A stretch of 64,000 nucleotides of DNA from the NCBI GenBank assembly GCA_031292915.1, contig JAUMSH010000086.1, forward strand, positions 1 through 64,000, read 5' to 3'. A program made the position numbers and the translations under genes. The stretch is from Collinsella sp. Lineage in GTDB: Bacteria; Actinomycetota; Coriobacteriia; Coriobacteriales; Coriobacteriaceae. A model generated the notes under the pieces. The model worked only from the letters and a program-made list of their open reading frames with translations, had not been told where the DNA came from and did not search any database. Below are positions 43,695 to 52,201 of the stretch, in pieces. Position 1 is the first letter of the stretch. Each line of letters opens with the position of its first letter.

Positions 43695-45190
43695 ACGCCC
43701 TCCTCGATAATACGGTAGACATACTCCATGTCGAGCGCCCCGCGCACGACGTCGGCCAGGCGGTCGAACTCGCGCGCACGGTGATCGGCCGCGGACGCCG
43801 CGCCCGCGGCACCCACGACGCTCTCGGGCAGGCCGCGCATGCGCGCGAGCGAGCGCGCGAGGGCGAGCGCCACCCCCGGTTCGTCGAACAGGCCGTGGAG
43901 ATAGGTTCCGAACACGTTTCCGCAGGCCGCGCCTTCTGGTTTGCCGCCAATCGTGCCCGCAGGGGCGCAGGAGACGGTCGTTTCGCCGTCGTGAATCTCG
44001 TACCCGCACGCCGTCATGCCGTTCCACACCGAGAACGCGCCTTGGGCGCCCGTGATGCGCAGTTCCGACTGGGCGAGGCGCTTTTCCTCCTTGAACACCG
44101 TACTTGCAGGGATGAGCCCAAGCCCGCGCGCGGTGCCAGCGCCTTCCCTGCCGTGCGGGTCGGAAAGCTCGTCTCCCAAAAGCTGGTAGCCTCCGCATAT
44201 GCCGAGCACCGGCGTGCCCGCGCCCGAAAGCGCGCGTACACAGGCTCCGATGCCGCTAGCCGCAAGCCAGCGCGCGTCGTCGAGCGTGGTCTTCGAGCCG
44301 GGGAGCACCACCAGGTCGGGTCGGCCCAGATCAGTCGTCGAGGAAACGTAGCGCACGCCCACGCCGGGCACGCGCGAAAGCGGGTCGAAGTCGGTGAAGT
44401 TCGACAGATGCGGAAGGCGCACGACGGCGACGTCGATGACGCCGCGCGCTTCGCGGGCAGATAGGCGCGGCGCGAGCGAGTCCTCATCGTCCAGGTCGAG
44501 CGTAAGATACGGCACGACCCCCACGACGGGGACCCCGCACATCTTCTCGAGCGGGGCCAAACCCGGGCGAAGGATTTCCACATCGCCGCGGAACTTGTTC
44601 ACCACAAGCCCCCGCAAAAGCGCGCGATCCTCGGGCGCAAGGAGCGCGACCGTGCCGTAGAGCTGGGCAAACACCCCGCCTGGGTCGATGTCGCCCGCGA
44701 GCAGCACGGGGGAGGACACGGCGCGCGCGAGCCCCATGTTGACGATGTCGTTTTCGGCAAGGTTGATTTCGACGGGGCTGCCGGCGCCCTCGATGACGAT
44801 GACGTCGTTTTCCTCCGCGAGCGAATCGAACGCCTCCAAAATCTGCGGCATGAGCGCCTTCTTTCGCGCGAAGTAGTCCCTCGCAGCGAAGGCTCCCTGC
44901 GCCTTGCCGCCCACGATGAGCTGGCTTCGGTGGTCGCTTTCGGGCTTGAGAAGGATGGGGTTCATGCGCACGTCGGGCGCAATGCCGCACGCCTCGGCCT
45001 GCATGATCTGGGCGCGCCCCATCTCGAGCCCGTCGGCCGTGACACCGCTGTTGAGCGCCATGTTCTGGCTCTTGAAGGGAGTCACGCGCAGGCCGTCCTG
45101 CGAAAGCACACGGCACAGCCCCGCCGCAAGCAGGCTCTTCCCCGCATTCGACATGGTGCCCTGGATCATAATGGGCTTCGCCCTACCCAC
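43691..45190 (-). CDS. cbiP: Adenosylcobyric acid synthase (glutamine-hydrolysing)
   Basis: The ~499-residue CbiP/CobQ amidates four side chains of adenosylcobyrinate diamide, using glutamine and ATP. An N-terminal dethiobiotin-synthetase-like domain (MIQGTMSNAGKSLLAAGLCR, FKSQNMALNSGVT) is followed by a triad glutamine amidotransferase domain with the nucleophile Cys in GICGGYQLLGDEL and the final FGTYLHGLFD His. The GTG start at 45190 is set by the strong AAGGAGGT 8 bases upstream; it overlaps the end of cobD. The longer upstream frame is rejected. Confidence 0.92.
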   Translation of the reverse strand: MGRAKPIMIQGTMSNAGKSLLAAGLCRVLSQDGLRVTPFKSQNMALNSGVTADGLEMGRAQIMQAEACGIAPDVRMNPILLKPESDHRSQLIVGGKAQGAFAARDYFARKKALMPQILEAFDSLAEENDVIVIEGAGSPVEINLAENDIVNMGLARAVSSPVLLAGDIDPGGVFAQLYGTVALLAPEDRALLRGLVVNKFRGDVEILRPGLAPLEKMCGVPVVGVVPYLTLDLDDEDSLAPRLSAREARGVIDVAVVRLPHLSNFTDFDPLSRVPGVGVRYVSSTTDLGRPDLVVLPGSKTTLDDARWLAASGIGACVRALSGAGTPVLGICGGYQLLGDELSDPHGREGAGTARGLGLIPASTVFKEEKRLAQSELRITGAQGAFSVWNGMTACGYEIHDGETTVSCAPAGTIGGKPEGAACGNVFGTYLHGLFDEPGVALALARSLARMRGLPESVVGAAGAASAADHRAREFDRLADVVRGALDMEYVYRIIEEGV

Positions 45191-46406
45191 GGGTATCGAC
45201 CTCCTTCGCCGAGCCTCGGCCATCCGCGCCCGCCATAGCGCCGCTGCAAGAAGCGCCGCCCCGTTCGTCAGGTTCGCCTTCGCCCGATGCACCTTCCGCC
45301 CGAAGCGCGCGGCTGAACGCCATCGCAAGCCGGGCATTCTCCTTGCGCGTGCGCACCGCGACACGGCACCAGAAACGGGACAGTACCGAAAACGAGTCGC
45401 ACGTGCGGACCAAAACTCCCTGTTTATAAAGGCGCTCGGGGATGTCTTTCGCCGGCGTGCGGACTAAAAGGAAGTTCGCATCCGACGGCACGACGGAAAG
45501 CCCGAGCGAGGAGAGCTCGTGGGAAAGCCACGCTCGCTCGCCCGCCAATACATCGCGCGTGCGCGAGACGTATTCAACGTCTTCCAGGGCGGCGATGCCC
45601 GCGGCCTCGGCGACCGAGGAGACGGGCCACGCCTGCCCCGCCCGGCGAATCCCCTCAATGAGTTGGGTGTTTCCGCTGATCAGATATCCCAACCGCAACC
45701 CCGCCATTCCGTAGAGCTTGGTGAACGCGGAGAGCACGGCCACATGGCGCGAACACGCGGCGCGTGCGGCCACGCTCCTTTCGCGGTCGTCGGGCGCAAA
45801 TCCGAGGAAGCACTCGTCCACGACGAGCAGCGCGCCCACCTGCTCGCAGCGGCAAGCCGCGGCATCGATCACGCTGGGGTCGACGAGGCGCCCCGTCGGG
45901 TTGTTCGGATTGCAGAGGTACGCCACGTCTCCCGGCCCCTCGATCGCGCGGGCGAAGGAGGCGGGCACGTCGAAGTCGTCCGCTTCAGAGAGCGGGAACT
46001 CCTGCACGCATGCGCCGTAGTACGATGCCGCCTCCGCATATTCAGAGAACGTCGGCGCGCACACGACGATGCGTTTCGGGCGCACCGTCGCAGCGAGCCG
46101 CCAGATGATGTCGGACGCGCCCGCGCCGCAGACGATAGTATCTTCGGGAATGCCCTGGGCGCGCGATAGGGCGCGAACAAGGGCGAGGCTTTCCCTATCG
46201 GGGTAGGCGTCGATTCGAGAAAGCGCCTTGCAGGCTGCGGCGACAGCGCGCGGCGAGGGGCCTGCCGGATTCACGTTCACCGAGAAATCGATGAAGTCGG
46301 AGGCGCTCCCTTCGCAAGCGATGCCGAGCGATTGCGCACTGCCCCCATGCGTACGGGCGCGCAGGATTCCCCCGGCAGCCCGGGACGCAGCGTGGTCTTC
46401 CCTCAT
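45183..46406 (-). CDS. cobD: Threonine-phosphate decarboxylase (aminopropanol-arm enzyme)
   Basis: The ~407-residue fold-type I PLP enzyme makes (R)-1-amino-2-propanol phosphate from threonine phosphate. It has DFSVNVNPAGPS near residue 40, CGAGASDIIWRL, CNPNNPTGRL and the Schiff-base lysine in SAFTKLYGMAGLRLGYL near residue 240. The C-terminus adds a ~40-residue Gly/Ala/Glu-rich tail not needed by the family. Histidinol-phosphate aminotransferase is a relative, but the context selects CobD. ATG 46406 overlaps the cbiB stop (ATGA). Confidence 0.88.
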   Translation of the reverse strand: MREDHAASRAAGGILRARTHGGSAQSLGIACEGSASDFIDFSVNVNPAGPSPRAVAAACKALSRIDAYPDRESLALVRALSRAQGIPEDTIVCGAGASDIIWRLAATVRPKRIVVCAPTFSEYAEAASYYGACVQEFPLSEADDFDVPASFARAIEGPGDVAYLCNPNNPTGRLVDPSVIDAAACRCEQVGALLVVDECFLGFAPDDRERSVAARAACSRHVAVLSAFTKLYGMAGLRLGYLISGNTQLIEGIRRAGQAWPVSSVAEAAGIAALEDVEYVSRTRDVLAGERAWLSHELSSLGLSVVPSDANFLLVRTPAKDIPERLYKQGVLVRTCDSFSVLSRFWCRVAVRTRKENARLAMAFSRALRAEGASGEGEPDERGGASCSGAMAGADGRGSAKEVDTRG

Positions 46407-47377
46407 GACATCGCCCCCACGGCGAGCACGACCGCCGCGCGCGCGGCGCCGAAGACGACGAGCGCGCATACGGACGCGGCGAGCATGAGCCTTGTCGCCC
46501 GGGCGATGTCGCCCCACTCGATTTCGCGGGATGCGTCGCCTATCGTCGGTTTCTCAACGAGCTTGCCGAAATACACCGCGGGTCCTGCCAGGCGCAGCCC
46601 GAGCGCGCCCGCACACGCTGACTCGGTCTGCGCCGCGTTCGGGCTCGCATGGCGACGCCTGTCGCGGCGCCAGATGCGCGCCGCCCCACGCGCATCGAGC
46701 CCGACAATCGGGCACACGGCGATCATGAGCAGGGCCGATAAGCGCGAGGGAATCCAATTCACCGCATCGTCGAGGCGCGCCGAGACGCAGCCGAAGTCGA
46801 TGTAGCGCTCGTTTTTGTAGCCCACCATGCTGTCGAGCGTATTCACCGCCTTGTACGCCATGCCCAAGGGCGCACCCCCGATCATAAGGTAGAAAAGCGG
46901 CGCGATGACGCCGTCGCTCGCGTTCTCCGCCACCGTTTCCACGGCGGCGCGCGCGACGCCCTGCTCGTTGAGAACAGACGTGTCGCGTCCCACGATGAGC
47001 CCGACGGCTTCGCGCGCCGCGACAAGGCCGCCCTTCGAGAACGCGCGGGCCACGGCCAGGCTCTGACGGCGCAGCTCGCATGTCGCGAGAATCTGATAGC
47101 TCGCCCATGCCTCGGCCACGAAGCGCAAGCCGGGGTGAACCATGCCGCAAAGATGTAGGATACCCCAGGTCAAAAGCCCACACGCAAGCGGAAGCGCCAC
47201 GGCGAGCACAAGCCCTGCGGCACGCGTGCCCGCGGACGTTTGCGGGAATGCGCCCCGCAGGCGGCCTTCGGCCCATGTGATCGCGTGCCCCATGGCGACG
47301 ACGGGATGGGGAAGCCAGCGCGGGTCGCCGAAGGCAAGGTCGGCCGCGAACCCGGCGGCGACGGCAAGAATCGTCAT
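46403..47377 (-). CDS. cbiB: Adenosylcobinamide-phosphate synthase, membrane protein
   Basis: The ~324-residue CbiB/CobD membrane enzyme joins the aminopropanol arm to adenosylcobyrate. It has GFAADLAFGDPRWLPHPVVAMG near the N-terminus, several hydrophobic helices, ASDGVIAPLFYLMIGGAPLGMAYKAVNTLDSMVGYKNERY and WIPSRLSALLM, all family hallmarks. ATG 47377 overlaps the stop of the upstream fused gene by one base (TGATG). It acts at the inner membrane together with CobS. Confidence 0.93.
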   Translation of the reverse strand: MTILAVAAGFAADLAFGDPRWLPHPVVAMGHAITWAEGRLRGAFPQTSAGTRAAGLVLAVALPLACGLLTWGILHLCGMVHPGLRFVAEAWASYQILATCELRRQSLAVARAFSKGGLVAAREAVGLIVGRDTSVLNEQGVARAAVETVAENASDGVIAPLFYLMIGGAPLGMAYKAVNTLDSMVGYKNERYIDFGCVSARLDDAVNWIPSRLSALLMIAVCPIVGLDARGAARIWRRDRRRHASPNAAQTESACAGALGLRLAGPAVYFGKLVEKPTIGDASREIEWGDIARATRLMLAASVCALVVFGAARAAVVLAVGAMS

Positions 47378-48378
47378 CACCGGGCATCGCCCCCCGAAGC
47401 GGGGCGAACGTCGTGAAGGCAGCGCCCATCCCAGGTGGCGGCCCATGCGCCGCCCGGCTCGGTATGCACGTCGAAGTATCCCATTTTCGGGACAGCTAGC
47501 TCGGAGAGCAGCGCTTTCACGGTACCCGCGTGAACGACGAAGACGGCGCGCCCACTCCCCTGGGCGCGCTCCGAATCGCACGCCTCCCGAAACGCCGCGA
47601 CGACGCGGCGGGTGAAATCGCTCTTGCCCTCGCCATGCGGGCAGCGCGTCTCACACCAGGAGTCTACCCAGGCGCGGTAACGCGCATCCTCTTTAAGTTC
47701 GGCGGCGCTTCGCCCCTCGAAGTCGCCGAAATCCATCTCGCGCAGACCGGGGCACGCCATAAGCTCCGCGTTCGGGAAGAGAATGCGTGCCGTCTGGTCG
47801 GTGCGGGCCATGCCGCTCGTGATAACACGGAACACGTCACGATCGCACGCGAGGTCGCGCAAAGCGCGCTCGCCCGCGCACGACAGGGGCTCGTCGGTGC
47901 CCGCCCCGCTGTAGCGATGGTCTTCCGTGCCCGCCGTGGCACCATGGCGCACAAAGATGACTTCCAAAGGCGCGCCCGCGCCCAGCGTCCCTCGAGGCGC
48001 ATCGGCAAGGTTTCCTTTGATGACCTGAGGAATCCCGCACGTCATGCGCACGACGACGTCGGCGCGCGCAGCGAGCGCGCATCCCAGGCGCCCCGCGCGC
48101 TCGCGCCATTGGGCGTCTTCCGCACGCATGGGGACGACCCCCGAGCCGACCAAGGACAGAATCACTGCGTCGAAGCCGATCAGCCGCTCGAGCGCCCGGT
48201 CAGCGTCGAGCGCGCGTACGAGTTCCTCAGCACGGTACGCGACGCGGCCGGCAAAAGCCGCGGGCACGCCGCCCTCCGCAAGCTGCGCCGCGTCGACGAA
48301 ATCGTCCGCCGCAAACCCGAACCTTTCGCGCACGAAGGTCCTCTTCCCCGAACGCGCGCCACCTACCACGAGCATCAT
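47377..48378 (-). CDS. Fusion of reduced CobU-like domain and CobC-type alpha-ribazole phosphatase
   Basis: The ~333-residue protein has two parts. Residues 1-140 resemble CobU (P-loop VVGGARSGKRTF, ending VVRMTCGIPQVIKGN) but lack the usual YLAT and RHR..R guanylylation region. Residues ~143-333 are a histidine phosphatase with FVRHGATAGTEDHRYSG near 147, ITSGMARTDQTA, FGDFEGRS and VVHAGTVKALL, as in CobC, which dephosphorylates alpha-ribazole phosphate. A full-length cobU lies two genes upstream, so the fused domain is probably not the main kinase. ATG 48378 overlaps the cobS stop (ATGA). Confidence 0.82.
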   Translation of the reverse strand: MMLVVGGARSGKRTFVRERFGFAADDFVDAAQLAEGGVPAAFAGRVAYRAEELVRALDADRALERLIGFDAVILSLVGSGVVPMRAEDAQWRERAGRLGCALAARADVVVRMTCGIPQVIKGNLADAPRGTLGAGAPLEVIFVRHGATAGTEDHRYSGAGTDEPLSCAGERALRDLACDRDVFRVITSGMARTDQTARILFPNAELMACPGLREMDFGDFEGRSAAELKEDARYRAWVDSWCETRCPHGEGKSDFTRRVVAAFREACDSERAQGSGRAVFVVHAGTVKALLSELAVPKMGYFDVHTEPGGAWAATWDGRCLHDVRPASGGDAR

Positions 48379-49142
48379 AGGAGCATGCCCCCCGCCACCA
48401 GCATGGCAAGCATCGCGAGCTCGGCCCATTGCAGAAACCATCCGGCCAAATCCCCCGTCACCCCGCCGAAGCGGGACAGGGCAACATGGCGGTACCACGC
48501 GAGCACCAAAAGCCCCGCCACCGCCATAAGGGCGCCGACGGCCTGAGCGCACGCGACCATCCCTGCAGCCGAAGCCGCAGCGAAAGCGCAAAGCGGCACG
48601 ACGATCGCCGCGCGCTTCTTCGCAGGCGAGAGTCCCGCGGCCATGCCGTCCGCCCGCGCGGCAGGCCAGCATTCAACGGCGAGTCCCGAAAGCGCGCGGG
48701 AGAACACGAGCGAGCACAGAAGCGCGAGGAACGCCCCCGCCGTAAGCGGCAGCGCGGTGAACAGGGAAAACTGCAGAATAAGGTACACAACAACACCGAT
48801 GACCCCGAAGGCGCCCGCCCGCGGGTCGTGCATGATCTCGAGCTTTCGCTCGCGCGGGGCCCAACTTGCAAGCGCATCGGAGGTGTCGCAGAGCCCGTCT
48901 AGGTGGATGCCTCCCGTCACCGCCACAGGCAGCGCCACGAGCACGGCCGCGACGATGGTCGCGGGCACGCCGAGCAGGTTCGCCACGTGCCCCCACGCCG
49001 TCATGAGGAAGCCTTCCGCAAGGCCCACCAGGGGAAACGCGGCAAGCGCATGGGTTGACCCGAAATCGGTCCAGACCGATTTCGGGACGGGGATGCGCGA
49101 GAACGTTCCGAACGCCGCGCCGATTGCCTCTGCTATCTTCAC
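48375..49142 (-). CDS. cobS: Adenosylcobinamide-GDP ribazoletransferase (cobalamin synthase)
   Basis: The ~255-residue membrane enzyme joins adenosylcobinamide-GDP to alpha-ribazole. It has FGTFSRIPVP, FPLVGLAEG, the acidic motif GGIHLDGLCDTSDALAS near residue 75 and several membrane helices. KLEIMHDPRAGAFG matches the family. GTG 49142 overlaps the cobU stop (GTGA). It lies with cobU and cobT in the nucleotide-loop part of the operon. Confidence 0.94.
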   Translation of the reverse strand: MKIAEAIGAAFGTFSRIPVPKSVWTDFGSTHALAAFPLVGLAEGFLMTAWGHVANLLGVPATIVAAVLVALPVAVTGGIHLDGLCDTSDALASWAPRERKLEIMHDPRAGAFGVIGVVVYLILQFSLFTALPLTAGAFLALLCSLVFSRALSGLAVECWPAARADGMAAGLSPAKKRAAIVVPLCAFAAASAAGMVACAQAVGALMAVAGLLVLAWYRHVALSRFGGVTGDLAGWFLQWAELAMLAMLVAGGMLL

Positions 49143-49687
49143 CTTGTAGGTCCTTCGCCTTTCATCCACACGGGAATCCCGCATACCACTTCGACTGCGC
49201 GGTCGGCCAGCGCCGCCACGCCCGCGTTCACGCGCGCGAGCGCGCGCCTCCATGCCTCGGTCCCCTCATCGTAGCGCATCCCATCGGCGAACACGTCGAC
49301 GGTGACCACCACCGTATACGCAGCGGCCTGAGCGAGCCGTTCGATGCCTCCGAGCACCTCGCGCGCCGCAGCGTCGGGGTCACGTGGGGACAAGTCGCCT
49401 TCCGCGAAGAGCTCGTTCGCAACCAGGTTGCCCACGTCCTCCAAAAGAAGTGTGCAGCCGCGCGGAAGCCCGGGCACTGCGGCGCCCACGTCACGCGTGC
49501 GCTCGAGGGTGGAAAACCCCTTGCCCTCGCGCAGCGCCCGATGGCGCGCGATGCGGCGGGCGCCCTCTTCCCCGAAGGGCTCCATCGTTGCCAGGTACAC
49601 GCGGGGGCCGTCGTGTCCGAGGCACAGGGACTCGGCGTAGGCGCTCTTGCCGCTCGCGGCGGCGCCGATGACAAGCGTCACCGTCAT
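49139..49687 (-). CDS. cobU: Adenosylcobinamide kinase / guanylyltransferase
   Basis: The 182-residue CobU phosphorylates adenosylcobinamide and then forms the GDP derivative. It has the P-loop VIGAAASGKSAYAE near residue 6 (usual GG.RSGKS), YLATMEPFGEEGARRIARHR with the guanylylation-site His in the RHR motif, LLLEDVGNLVANEL and terminal VVCGIPVWMKG. Full length and intact, unlike the CobU-like half of the downstream fusion. ATG 49687 overlaps the cobT stop (ATGA). Confidence 0.92.
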   Translation of the reverse strand: MTVTLVIGAAASGKSAYAESLCLGHDGPRVYLATMEPFGEEGARRIARHRALREGKGFSTLERTRDVGAAVPGLPRGCTLLLEDVGNLVANELFAEGDLSPRDPDAAAREVLGGIERLAQAAAYTVVVTVDVFADGMRYDEGTEAWRRALARVNAGVAALADRAVEVVCGIPVWMKGEGPTR

Positions 49688-50826
49688 TTCCCAGCCTCGA
49701 AATGCTTGTAAGCAGCCATGCCAGTCGCCGTGAACGTCTTCCCATCCCGGTACACGCACAGCGCCGAATCCAGAAGGGGCAGATACGCCAAGGCGCCCGC
49801 GCCCTCGCCCAAGTGCATGCCTGCGTCGAGGGGTGCCTTTATGCCGAGCTCGCGAAGGAGCTCCTGGCTTGCGGGTTCGCTTGATGCGTGGGTGCCCACG
49901 AGGTAGCCCAAGGCGTTGGGGCACAGGCGCGCCGCGCACAGGGCCGCCGTGCAGGATATGACCCCGTCGAGGAGCGCCGGCGCCTTCGAGACCGCGGCCC
50001 CCAGGTAGAAGCCGCACATCGCCGCGATGTCGAAGCCGCCCACCTTCGAGAGCACGTCGATCGGGTCGGCGGGATCGGGCGAGTTCGCGTCAATAGCGCG
50101 CTCGACCACGTCGCGCTTGCGCGCGAGCGAGGCGTCCGAGAGCCCCGCGCCGCGCCCGACGAGGCTCCGCGCGTCCACCCGGATGAGCACTGCGGCCACC
50201 GCCGCCGAGGTGGTCGTGTTGCCGATGCCCATCTCGCCCGCGGCGAGAAGGCGTACGCCGGCGCGGGCAAGCCCGCACGCGACGGCGATTCCGACCTCGA
50301 TCGCGCGCACGGCCCCATCGCGAGACATAGCGGACCCGTGCGCGATGTTGCCGCTCCCCCGCCGCACGTTCGCGCGCACCATGCGCGCGTCTTCTATGCC
50401 CCGGGCCATACCCACGTCGACGGGCACGACCTCGGCACCCGCGAACGCCGCCATGCGGCAGGCGCTCGTGGCCCCCTCGCACATGTTGCGCGCGACGGCT
50501 CGCGTCACGTCTTGCCCGCTTTGCGACACGCCTTCGGCAACGACCCCGTTGTCGGAGAAGAATACTGCGAGCGCACGGGGAAACTCGGCCACCTCGGCGC
50601 TCCCCTGAGCTGCGGCGATACGCGCGACGGCGTCTTCAAAGTCGCCCAATCCCCCCAAGGGGTGCGCGATGGAGTCCCACGCGGCGTACGCGGCGGCGCG
50701 GGCACACTCGTCTGCGGGCGCGATCCGGGAGAGCGCGGCTTCGAGCACGGCGCCCGGCGCCGACGAGAACGCTCGCTCGACTTCCTCGCGGATGCAGGCA
50801 AGCGCGGTTTCGGTTGCTTCAGCCAT
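49684..50826 (-). CDS. cobT: Nicotinate-nucleotide-dimethylbenzimidazole phosphoribosyltransferase
   Basis: The ~380-residue CobT activates the lower ligand base to alpha-ribazole phosphate. It has HPLGGLGDFEDAVARIA, VFFSDNGVVAEGVSQSGQDVT, GEMGIGNTTTSAAVAA and LDAGMHLGEGAGALA with the catalytic Glu. ATG 50826 has AGAGGAGA 7 bases upstream and overlaps the end of cbiA by 8 bases. Genes making dimethylbenzimidazole (bza) are not in the window, so another lower ligand may be used. Confidence 0.93.
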   Translation of the reverse strand: MAEATETALACIREEVERAFSSAPGAVLEAALSRIAPADECARAAAYAAWDSIAHPLGGLGDFEDAVARIAAAQGSAEVAEFPRALAVFFSDNGVVAEGVSQSGQDVTRAVARNMCEGATSACRMAAFAGAEVVPVDVGMARGIEDARMVRANVRRGSGNIAHGSAMSRDGAVRAIEVGIAVACGLARAGVRLLAAGEMGIGNTTTSAAVAAVLIRVDARSLVGRGAGLSDASLARKRDVVERAIDANSPDPADPIDVLSKVGGFDIAAMCGFYLGAAVSKAPALLDGVISCTAALCAARLCPNALGYLVGTHASSEPASQELLRELGIKAPLDAGMHLGEGAGALAYLPLLDSALCVYRDGKTFTATGMAAYKHFEAGK

Positions 50827-52201
50827 GCCGTCTCCTCTCTGCGAACGACGCTGCGGCAGACGCGAACGCGCGCGCAACGTCGGGGTTCGCAGGATAGTAC
50901 ACATGCGGGAAGCCCGCAACCAGGGACGGGGTGGTCGTCATGCACGGCCAGCCCTTGTCGCGCCGGGGCTTTTGCGCCCAGAAGTCGCCGCCCGGGCAGG
51001 TGGACTGCCAGTAGTGGAACTCGTGCGCGCGGATGCGTGTGCCGCGCGGCCCGTAGAGCCCGTCGCGTTGGGAAGTGAGCTCCACGTACCCGAAATGGGA
51101 CAGCCTTCCCCCGTTCTCGCTTGCGCCCTCAAGGGCGCCCGCAACAGGCCAGCGCCGCCCCTCGCTATCGGCGATTTCGCGCTGCAGGTACAGAAACCCA
51201 CCGCATTCGGCGACCGTCGGCATGCCGGATTCCACCGCATGCCGCACCGCCTCGCGCATCGGCGCGTTCTCGGAGAGCTGCCGCGCATGGAGCTCCGGGT
51301 AGCCGCCTCCCAGATAGAGGGCGCTTGTCCCCCGGGGCAACTCGCTATCACACAGGGGGCTGAAAAAGGCCAACTCGCAACCCAGGTCCTCGAGCGCGCG
51401 CAGGTTCTCCTCGTAGTAGAACGAGAACGCCTCGTCACGCGCGACGGCGACGATGGGCCGCGCTCCCGCGATCGGCTCCAACCGGTAAGGATCCTCGCGG
51501 ATATCGGGTGCCGTCGCCGCTATTTCGAGCAAGCGGTCGACATCGACGCTCTTTTCCACCAGCACGGCCATCTTGTCGATGCGCGCGGAGAGCTGCTCGA
51601 CCTCGTCGGCGGTCACAAGCCCCAGATGCCGGCTTTCGAGCGAGAACGCCTCGTCGGCGGGGATATTCCCCAAAACCGCGACGCCCGTGTGCTTCTCGAT
51701 CGCAGGCTTCGCGTAGGCGCAGGCAGCGGCGCTCGTCTTGTTGAGCACGACGCCGCGCACGTTGGCACAAGGCAGGAACTCGGCGATGCCGCTGATTACG
51801 GCGGCGAGCGATAAAGACGCCCCGCGCCCGTTCACCACTAAAACGACCGGCGTTTCCGTGTCGCGCGCAACCTGATAGCTGCTCGCGTCGGCCACGCCGG
51901 GCGCCATGCCGTCGTAGAAGCCCATGACCCCCTCGAGCACCGCGACATCCGCGCCCGCAGCGCCGCGTGCGAGCAGGGCGCGCAGCGTCGGGGCGTCGGT
52001 GAAGAAGCCGTCTAAGTTGCCCGAGCGCGCACCCACGACGCGGCGATGAAAGAGCGGGTCAATGTAGTCGGGGCCGCATTTGAAGGCCGCGCATGCAAGG
52101 CCGCAGCGCGCGAGCGTGCGCAGGAGCGCGCACGTTACGACCGTCTTGCCGCTCCCGCTCGAGGGCGCAGCGACCATGAAGCGCGGGATGGTCGTGCTCA
52201 C
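50819..52201 (-). CDS. cbiA: Cobyrinate a,c-diamide synthase
   Basis: The ~460-residue CbiA amidates the a and c side chains using glutamine and ATP. It has an N-terminal ATPase domain, APSSGSGKTVVTCALLRTL and FKCGPDYIDPLFH near the start, and a triad glutaminase domain with the nucleophile Cys in VAECGGFLYLQ near residue 320 and the C-terminal AHEFHY. GTG 52201 overlaps the cbiET stop (GTGA). Confidence 0.94.
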   Translation of the reverse strand: MSTTIPRFMVAAPSSGSGKTVVTCALLRTLARCGLACAAFKCGPDYIDPLFHRRVVGARSGNLDGFFTDAPTLRALLARGAAGADVAVLEGVMGFYDGMAPGVADASSYQVARDTETPVVLVVNGRGASLSLAAVISGIAEFLPCANVRGVVLNKTSAAACAYAKPAIEKHTGVAVLGNIPADEAFSLESRHLGLVTADEVEQLSARIDKMAVLVEKSVDVDRLLEIAATAPDIREDPYRLEPIAGARPIVAVARDEAFSFYYEENLRALEDLGCELAFFSPLCDSELPRGTSALYLGGGYPELHARQLSENAPMREAVRHAVESGMPTVAECGGFLYLQREIADSEGRRWPVAGALEGASENGGRLSHFGYVELTSQRDGLYGPRGTRIRAHEFHYWQSTCPGGDFWAQKPRRDKGWPCMTTTPSLVAGFPHVYYPANPDVARAFASAAASFAERRRHG

